A DNA stretch of 64,000 nucleotides. Source: a virus. How positions within the stretch are numbered: the stretch's first letter is position 1; every line of letters starts with the position of its first letter. The position numbers were made by a program, and so were the translations under genes. Under the pieces are notes generated by a model. That model worked only from the letters and a program-made list of their open reading frames with translations, was not told where the DNA came from and ran no database searches. This document shows, one piece after another, positions 59,001 through 64,000 of the stretch. The stretch is from IMG/VR virus record IMGVR_UViG_3300050821_010639, positions 62,001 through 126,000 of that record. The stretch is one strand, 5' to 3'.

Positions 59001-62000
59001 AGCCTTTTCGACAAATCCGAAAAAGACTTCGGCTCCGAACTGAATCGTGGACCAGACAGCGGAGCCGGAGACCTTCAGCCACTGCCAGGCCTGCGCCCCG
59101 GATTCCCGCAGGCCCTTCCAGACGTAGCCCCAGGCCGAGGACCCGGCCGAGGACAGGAAGCCCCACGTCGCGGAGCCGGAGACCTTCAGCCACTGCCAGG
59201 CCTGTGCCCCGGCCTCCTGGAGCCCCTTCCACACGTCCCGGGTAAAGCTGTTGTCGGCTGCGGCCTGCATGACGTGCCAGAAGCCGGTGCCGGTGTCCTT
59301 GATGAAATCGAACGCCTTGACCGCAGCCCCGCTGATTTCGCCCCAGACGGTATCCCAGGTCGCCATGAGCGCCTGGCCGTGGGTGGCCCACCAGGGGTCG
59401 AAGTTGGAGGCGACCCAGCTGGTCACGTCACCGAACCCGCGTACCACCGGCGCCGCCACGTCGCGCCAGGTGTTGTTCCAGGCCGTGCCGAAAGCGTGCG
59501 GAACCGACTGGGTGAACCAGTCGAACATGCCGTCCCAGGCTGCCTCGAAGGTCCTCGCTACCGGGCCCCACACAGCGCCGAACCCGTGCGGCACCGACTG
59601 GGTGAACCAGTTGACCGCCCCGTCCCACGCGGACTCCACGGCGTGGACGGAGACCTTCGCCGCCTCCGGCAGGTCGTGCACGAAGAACTGGCCGATCGCG
59701 TGGTTCATGATCTCCAGGCCGCGCTGTACCTGGGGAATCCACGCGAGGAACGTCAGCTCGTAGAACGTGCCGTCTTTGAAGGACTTGAGCAGCGTGTCGA
59801 CCTCGCCCGGCTTGACCAGGTTCGCCGTAGAGCTGGCCGTTGCCGCCAGCTGGCCGCGCAGCTTGCTCAGGCTCGCGTTGTCAAGGTCGGAGACATCGCC
59901 CTTGGTGGCCTTGAGCTTGTCCTGCAGGGCCTTAAGCTCCAGGTCCTTGATCTCCGTCTCGACCTGGAGCTTCTTCTTCCCGGTCAGGCCCGGCAGCTCG
60001 GCCTTGAGCTTGTCCGCCTTCTGGAGTGCCTGGACCGCGTCCAGCTCGTAAGTGGTCTTGACGCTCTTCGGGAGCGCGGTGACCTGGACCCACAGCGCGT
60101 TCGCCTGCTTGGCGCTCAGCCCCATCGCCTCGCCGAAGCCCACGAAGTTGGCCTTGGCGCTCGCGCTGCTGCCGGAGACCGCGAGCAGCTCAGCGGCCAC
60201 GTTGTGCGCCGCCGCCGCGGTAGCGGCGCTGGACGGGCCGGACTTGGCCAGCGCGTCGGCGAACGTGTTGAAGACCGCCTGCCCGCCGTGGGCATTGAAG
60301 ATGGCGGCGGCCATCGCCGGGTTGAGCAGGCTCTGCAGGGTGTTAGTCAGCCGGGCCGCGTCCTGGCTCAGGTTGGAGGCCCCGATGGCAGCGTCGCTGC
60401 TGGCCTTGTACAGGGCCTGCAGCGGGTCGACGGCGTTGCCCACCCACTGCTGCAGAACCTTGATGTTGTCGGTGGCCGGGCCGCCCGCCTCCTGGGCAAG
60501 GGCGGAGATCTGGGCCGCGGCCTCCTTGCTGCCGCCGGCCATGGGGATGAGGGTGGCGACCGCGTTCTTGACGAACGCCGTGAAGTTGCCGCCGCCGGCC
60601 AGCGCCTGGGTGTTACGGAACGCGTCGAACAGCTGCTCGACGTTGTTGTAGTTGGACTGGAAGTCGTTCTGCAGGGTGATGCTGGGCCCGCTCAGCCCGG
60701 TCATCGCCGCGCCCGCCTTGGCGGCGTCGGAGTTGAACCCGGCGATGCTCTGCGCCAGGGTGAGGACGGCGGACGGGCCGCCGGCCACCGTCTTGGTGAA
60801 GGTGTCGTAGGCGGTGTTCAGCTTGCCCATCGAGGCGACTTGCGCGGAGTTCTCCAGGTTCAGCGCGTTCAGGTCGGAGCCGATGGCCCCCAGCTGCTGG
60901 CCCATCGCCTGGTACCCGGCGATGAGCCCCTTCACCTGCTGCTCAGCGGTCGCCCAGACGCTGGCCTGGTTGCTGAACAACTGGTTGGTGGTGACCCCGG
61001 CCGCGTTCAGCAGGCTCAGCGCGCCGACGAAGTTCGTCCCGTAGGCCTTGGAGACGTCGCCGACGTGGGTCAGCTCCTCCTGGAGCTTGCCGGACAGGTC
61101 CGACTGAGACGCGGCCAGCTCAGAGGCGTTGCCGACGCCGGTCTGCTGGGCCTTGTTGAGGGTGGTGGTGACCTCGGCCAGGTTGGACACGGTGGTGGAG
61201 ACCACCGTGAGCAGCGACGCCTTCTGAACGGCAGCGCCCATGGCATCGGTGAACTGCTTGGTCTGGTCGGCCCGGGTGCCCAGGTAGACGCCGACGGCGA
61301 TGAGCGCGGCGCCCAGCAGGCCGAGGTCCACGTAGACGTTGGACAGCACCGGGGCAAGGCCGCCGAGCATGGCCAGCAGCCCGCCCCCGCCGCCGACCGC
61401 CTCGGCAGCGCCCTCAGCGCCGGCACCCAGTTCTTCAGCCCCGGTCGCCGCGCCGCCCAGCTTCTCGGCCATCCCGGCCAGCTGGGTGTCGCTCGCGCCG
61501 GCGGCGATGCCCAGGGCGACCGACTTCTTGCCCGCGTCGTCCAGGCCCTCGCTGAACCTCTCCAGCCGGGCCGCCGAGGTGGTGCCGGCCCCGGCCACGA
61601 AGTCTTCGACGCTCTGCCCGGTGGCCTTGATGGAGACGGCGAGCTGGGCCAGCTCCTCCTCGCTGGCCTTGGCCCCGAGCGCGTCGGAAACCGCCCCGAC
61701 CTCGGCGCTGCTCCTGGTGATGTTGACCAGCTGGGTGTTGGTCGCGCCCAGCGCGCGGGCCACCGCCTCCGCCCCGGCGTTGAGGGCGGGGAACTTGCCG
61801 AGGAGCCCGGCCAGCCCGATGACCACCTTGCCCACCACGTCGGCGGCGAGCCCGCCCCACAGCACGATGGCGTGCAGCCCGAGGCCGGCGGCCAGCAGCG
61901 GGGTGGGGGTGACCTTAACGATGTCGGCAGCGATCTTGAGGATGAAGTCACCGATGACGGCCAGGTCCTCGGCCACGTGCGTGAGGGCCGTGGCCTGGAT

Positions 62001-64000
62001 GAACTTGGCGACGATGACGCCCAGGGAGTCGAACCCCTGGCCGATGAGCGCGAGGTCCCTGGCGCCGACCGCCAGGAAATTCTGCAGCCCGCCTCCGCCG
62101 CCTTGCAGGGCGACGACGACCTTGGCGGCGAACCTGTCCAGGTAACTGCCGGTCTGGTTGATGAGCTGGCCGAGGACGCCGGTCTTGTTGCCCGCCGCGG
62201 TCAGGTAGTCACCGAGCAGCTCGTAGACCTGCGGGCGGACCGCGTTCTCCAGCTTCTGGAAGTTGCTGGTCAGCGGCGGGATCGTGGTGTTAAGGGCATT
62301 GCCGACCGTGCTCAGGCTCTGCCACTGCTGGAAGATCTCCTTGAACGACTGGTAGCCGGCCGCGCCGAACGCGATGAGCCCGGCCCCTGCCGTGACCAGG
62401 GCGGGCACCCACAGGGCCAGCACCTCGACAACGCTGTCCAGCAGGATGTGCCAGAGGGCTACCTGGCCGATCATGTGCGTGTCGCCCAGCAGGCCCGACC
62501 ACAACTGGACCTGCGTCCGCAGCAGGCCGATGCGCCAGCCCATGTTGACGGCGGCGTCGCTGTCGGCCTTCATCGCGGCGGCGGCCTTGGCCGCCGGGTC
62601 GGCCAGCCCGCCGAGCCCGGCCTTGACGTCGTACAGGGCGCGGCCGGCATCGGTCGCGGACTGGTCCGCGTCGCGCATCGCCTGGGCGATCTGCTCCCAC
62701 GCGCGCGACTCGTCCGGGTCGGGCACGTCACCGCCGGGGTCGCCCGGAGGCGGCCCCCCGCCACCGCCGCCGCCGGAGGCGCCGCCCATGCCGGCGGTGA
62801 CGCGGTTCTCCGCCGCGCGTGCCTCTTCCAGCTCGCGGACCCAGCTGGCCAGCTCCGCCTTGGCCGCGTCGTCACCGAAGCTGGCGTAGAACTCGTACTT
62901 GCGCTGGACCGCCTCGATGAGCGCGCTCATCCACCGGGACAGCCCGCTCTCGGCGCCGGTGTCCTCGAAGTCGGCGCGGGTGCCCACCTCGCGCTCAATG
63001 TCCTGGATGTCGCGGCTGTAGTCGCGGACCTCCTCCGACGCGCCGCTGGAGTCAACCACCAGGATGGTGTCCACCTCGTGCGGGATGTCGCGCAGGCCCT
63101 CGTCCAGCCCCTCGGCTGCCATCCGGGCCTGCTCGACCTCCTCGAAGTCGACCCCGAGCCGGGCCTGCGCGTGCTCGTTCAGGTGCGCCAGCTCGCTGGC
63201 CAGCAGCTGGGCCTCGGTAACCCCCTGCACGAGGCTGCCGTCCTCGATCTCCGGGCGGGCCGGGTGGTCGTCCAGCCACTCCATCTCAACGGCGATCTTG
63301 TCCAGCACCTGCTCGGCTGCCGTGCCGCCCTGGACAGCTACCTTCTCAGTGGCCGTGCCGCCCTGCATGTACTTGCTCAGGCCGGACCACAGCTCCTCTT
63401 CCTCCGCCGGGCGGGCGACGACCTGCATGGGCGCGGGCACCGGGTAGCCGCGCGGGGCGTCGGAGATGACCCCCTCGCGCAGCGCCCCCGCGACGTCCTG
63501 CAGCCCGTAGAGGTCGGCGAGGTTCTGGTTGCGCTGCCCGGGAGTGACAGGAGCTGCCCGCTTGCCCCGGCCGCCGCGCTGCGGGACGAACCGGGCGCCG
63601 GCCTCCGACAGCAGCTGCTCGGCCGCGGCGAGCCGCCCCAGGCCCTGCTCCAGCGCGCGGGCGTCAACCGCGGCGAGCGCGAGCGAGTCCTGGAACTTGG
63701 CGATGGCGTCGGCGGAGACCGCGGTCTTGTCATTCAGCAGCGCCATCGAGCCCGCGAGCGCGCCGGTGCCGTCGGACGCGGCGGACAGCGCCTCTCCCGA
63801 CAGGGGGCCTGGTCCTGACCCGGTGACGGCCAGCGGGGCGCGCAGCGCCTCCGGGCGGGCTCCGGCGACCGCCTGGGACAGCGCGCGGTTGACCGCCGCG
63901 TAGTCGATGTCCGGCCGCACGGAGACCGGCACCGTGGCGTGCTGCGGCGTGAGCGGGACACCGCCGAGGCGCGAGGCCACCGACACGATGTCCACCCGCT
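55989..64000 (-). CDS. tape measure protein, 5' end outside window
   Basis: At least 2668 codons. The frame reaches 63995 (GTG) and shows no stop before the edge, so the true start may lie further out. Length alone implies a very long tail, since tape measures set tail length. It has extended helical coiled-coil regions, hydrophobic segments (LLDSVVEVLALWVPALVTAG) near residue 530, a series of FFTG-VP-WW repeats near residues 1765-1890, and near residues 2130-2230 a lysozyme-like transglycosylase region (NAVEMDEAGWNLNAQNP, AYGIAQFIDGPSEYAQYGGN, RYGTPAGALAHEEAYHWY) that may cut peptidoglycan during DNA entry. The C-terminus overlaps the Dit gene. Confidence 0.85.
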   Translation of the reverse strand, partial: RVDIVSVASRLGGVPLTPQHATVPVSVRPDIDYAAVNRALSQAVAGARPEALRAPLAVTGSGPGPLSGEALSAASDGTGALAGSMALLNDKTAVSADAIAKFQDSLALAAVDARALEQGLGRLAAAEQLLSEAGARFVPQRGGRGKRAAPVTPGQRNQNLADLYGLQDVAGALREGVISDAPRGYPVPAPMQVVARPAEEEELWSGLSKYMQGGTATEKVAVQGGTAAEQVLDKIAVEMEWLDDHPARPEIEDGSLVQGVTEAQLLASELAHLNEHAQARLGVDFEEVEQARMAAEGLDEGLRDIPHEVDTILVVDSSGASEEVRDYSRDIQDIEREVGTRADFEDTGAESGLSRWMSALIEAVQRKYEFYASFGDDAAKAELASWVRELEEARAAENRVTAGMGGASGGGGGGGPPPGDPGGDVPDPDESRAWEQIAQAMRDADQSATDAGRALYDVKAGLGGLADPAAKAAAAMKADSDAAVNMGWRIGLLRTQVQLWSGLLGDTHMIGQVALWHILLDSVVEVLALWVPALVTAGAGLIAFGAAGYQSFKEIFQQWQSLSTVGNALNTTIPPLTSNFQKLENAVRPQVYELLGDYLTAAGNKTGVLGQLINQTGSYLDRFAAKVVVALQGGGGGLQNFLAVGARDLALIGQGFDSLGVIVAKFIQATALTHVAEDLAVIGDFILKIAADIVKVTPTPLLAAGLGLHAIVLWGGLAADVVGKVVIGLAGLLGKFPALNAGAEAVARALGATNTQLVNITRSSAEVGAVSDALGAKASEEELAQLAVSIKATGQSVEDFVAGAGTTSAARLERFSEGLDDAGKKSVALGIAAGASDTQLAGMAEKLGGAATGAEELGAGAEGAAEAVGGGGGLLAMLGGLAPVLSNVYVDLGLLGAALIAVGVYLGTRADQTKQFTDAMGAAVQKASLLTVVSTTVSNLAEVTTTLNKAQQTGVGNASELAASQSDLSGKLQEELTHVGDVSKAYGTNFVGALSLLNAAGVTTNQLFSNQASVWATAEQQVKGLIAGYQAMGQQLGAIGSDLNALNLENSAQVASMGKLNTAYDTFTKTVAGGPSAVLTLAQSIAGFNSDAAKAGAAMTGLSGPSITLQNDFQSNYNNVEQLFDAFRNTQALAGGGNFTAFVKNAVATLIPMAGGSKEAAAQISALAQEAGGPATDNIKVLQQWVGNAVDPLQALYKASSDAAIGASNLSQDAARLTNTLQSLLNPAMAAAIFNAHGGQAVFNTFADALAKSGPSSAATAAAAHNVAAELLAVSGSSASAKANFVGFGEAMGLSAKQANALWVQVTALPKSVKTTYELDAVQALQKADKLKAELPGLTGKKKLQVETEIKDLELKALQDKLKATKGDVSDLDNASLSKLRGQLAATASSTANLVKPGEVDTLLKSFKDGTFYELTFLAWIPQVQRGLEIMNHAIGQFFVHDLPEAAKVSVHAVESAWDGAVNWFTQSVPHGFGAVWGPVARTFEAAWDGMFDWFTQSVPHAFGTAWNNTWRDVAAPVVRGFGDVTSWVASNFDPWWATHGQALMATWDTVWGEISGAAVKAFDFIKDTGTGFWHVMQAAADNSFTRDVWKGLQEAGAQAWQWLKVSGSATWGFLSSAGSSAWGYVWKGLRESGAQAWQWLKVSGSAVWSTIQFGAEVFFGFVEKAAKSAADILSFAFKGAWATVVAIAKITWDTVVAIISVALDVVTGHWHQAWIDIQSWGIQVFNALKAFFGTTFQAIAALAVQLWHIWFGPAAAQFNANVAQPLGKFFTGTVPGWFNSVSRWWVNLWNANVKSFDTTVLAPLQKFFTGSIPSWWNSLATDATKAWSAVWSGFSKTVLAPLQNFFTGDVPKWWDSFTAAATRAWSNTWSAFSRDVLTPIENFFTSTLPNAMWNSLKGGIDHVIDGLNTVIGWINSVTSIVGVHIGTISKLAGGGPVHAVSGSVPGTGDEDGTHIVAVGGEFMVRKPARMALQAAYGPDVMDQLNQADTWLGSGSRGNAASQRGTGHGRYASGGVIGNITNWLGDAVTGVKGAASAAWDGIAGAAKDVASFGEQAVFNAMWSAAGVPAEKALEALGTPGDMGAAWLQDIHNGVATWMTAQTAAATASVAKTAGATAANAVGGSAGQVQALAKAMAAARGWTGALWDDLNAVEMDEAGWNLNAQNPTSDAYGIAQFIDGPSEYAQYGGNAGTAAGQVTAFLNYVAQRYGTPAGALAHEEAYHWYAGGGPVMTAILATTPNADTREAMALGSYLLTAQNAAGSAPSYGEYGAWLLSLAKHKGLTQAQAQDPVTAARLVEPAYAKGVLGSSASAWKNTPANAALNAAAMASTTLGTHWSTPATGRLTDAWTAVQNMLAPAPGQSLSAAPSGDVAAYQAEAARLYPDWEGALQPWKSLNAWTRQPAGVSAADWKSWLATRAAIENRVSVAGSYIAPLFTDLKTNPQELTPAMWSTANSSVRRWQAAMDVATLAQSREPALYSPIQSNLAKFQADVVDAYNAWHGIWGTTLTPAPGSGGSGGGTGGAGTPGAPSGPGGTGGGTLIDLNKLIVGGPAAPAVGNMGFGLAGGGEVPGLAGVAGMFSGGMAAGGLVPSLFVPGMSATLSRQLSASASREMPRTMADGAASTRVGLHVDALTINNPRPAATEDSITRTSNRLAFLGGRGMILWSLPR

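Noticed and set aside
57975-63818. 1947-codon plus-strand open frame opposite the tape measure
   Set aside because: Composed of Arg/Gly/Val/Asp-rich low-complexity sequence with no domains, no ribosome site and no coupling. It is the antisense shadow of a GC-rich minus-strand gene.

Overview
This window looks like part of a temperate actinobacterial (Streptomyces-like) mobile genome, a phage or phage-plasmid. The evidence is very high GC, densely packed short genes almost all on the minus strand, GTG/TTG starts, start/stop overlaps of 1-8 bases, a siphovirus-type tail module, phage/plasmid replication-type genes, and a Streptomyces-plasmid-type transfer module. The host assignment is inference. 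I saw no tRNA, rRNA, CRISPR array, complete integrase or head genes; the large tape-measure gene runs off the right edge and a small gene runs off the left edge.

Bases 1-38000 form an accessory/early region of about 90 small minus-strand genes. Recognisable products are a ribbon-helix-helix repressor with its own repeat operator (2.4-2.8 kb), a C5-cytosine methyltransferase-like protein (3.5-4.6 kb), a DUF932-family protein (8.9-10 kb), a RepA-like AAA ATPase (10.1-11.3 kb), a secreted lipoprotein (14.1 kb), a DinB-fold protein (20.9 kb), a SWIM zinc-finger protein (21.6 kb), an ECF-type sigma factor (26.3-27.1 kb), a YdjM-like membrane protein (35 kb) and a GIY-YIG nuclease (37.7 kb). Many of the rest are small zinc-ribbon, membrane or unrecognised proteins.

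The most striking feature of that region is its wiring. I count 32 copies of a 16-bp palindrome, CTTGACT-NN-AGTCAAG, of which about 20 have perfect arms. In nearly all of them bases 2-7 form the -35 box of a minus-strand promoter (TTGACT, 17-18 bases, then a TANNNT -10). Most promoters are followed by a conserved short 5' leader (GGCAACCGA ... AAGGGCAGGCAC) immediately before the start codon, then one to several coupled genes, then often a strong GC hairpin that abuts the next palindrome. This looks like one regulon of stackable cassettes under a single palindrome-binding regulator that I cannot identify here. One cassette (34829-34954) is complete but holds no gene. The palindrome is absent from 38 kb onward.

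Bases 38000-44000 hold a plasmid-like transfer module: small coupled genes, an FtsK/TraB-like DNA translocase, a DUF2637/SpdB-like membrane protein and an HTH protein, all on the minus strand and divergent from a GntR/UTRA (KorSA-like) regulator. The divergent gap contains a 20-bp GntR-type palindrome. Bases 44000-64000 carry tail genes on the minus strand, in reverse coordinate order: tape measure (with a lysozyme-like domain), distal-tail-like protein, minor tail proteins, a 1797-residue repeat-rich tail protein, an SGNH hydrolase and a second tail-protein paralogue. Plus-strand genes for a DivIVA-like coiled-coil protein and a small zinc-ribbon protein are interspersed.

How the parts fit together is inference: the palindrome regulator would hold the early cassettes silent in the quiescent state, the ATPase and DUF932 protein would serve replication, the sigma factor may switch transcription, the transfer module would allow hyphal spread, and the tail module would make particles.
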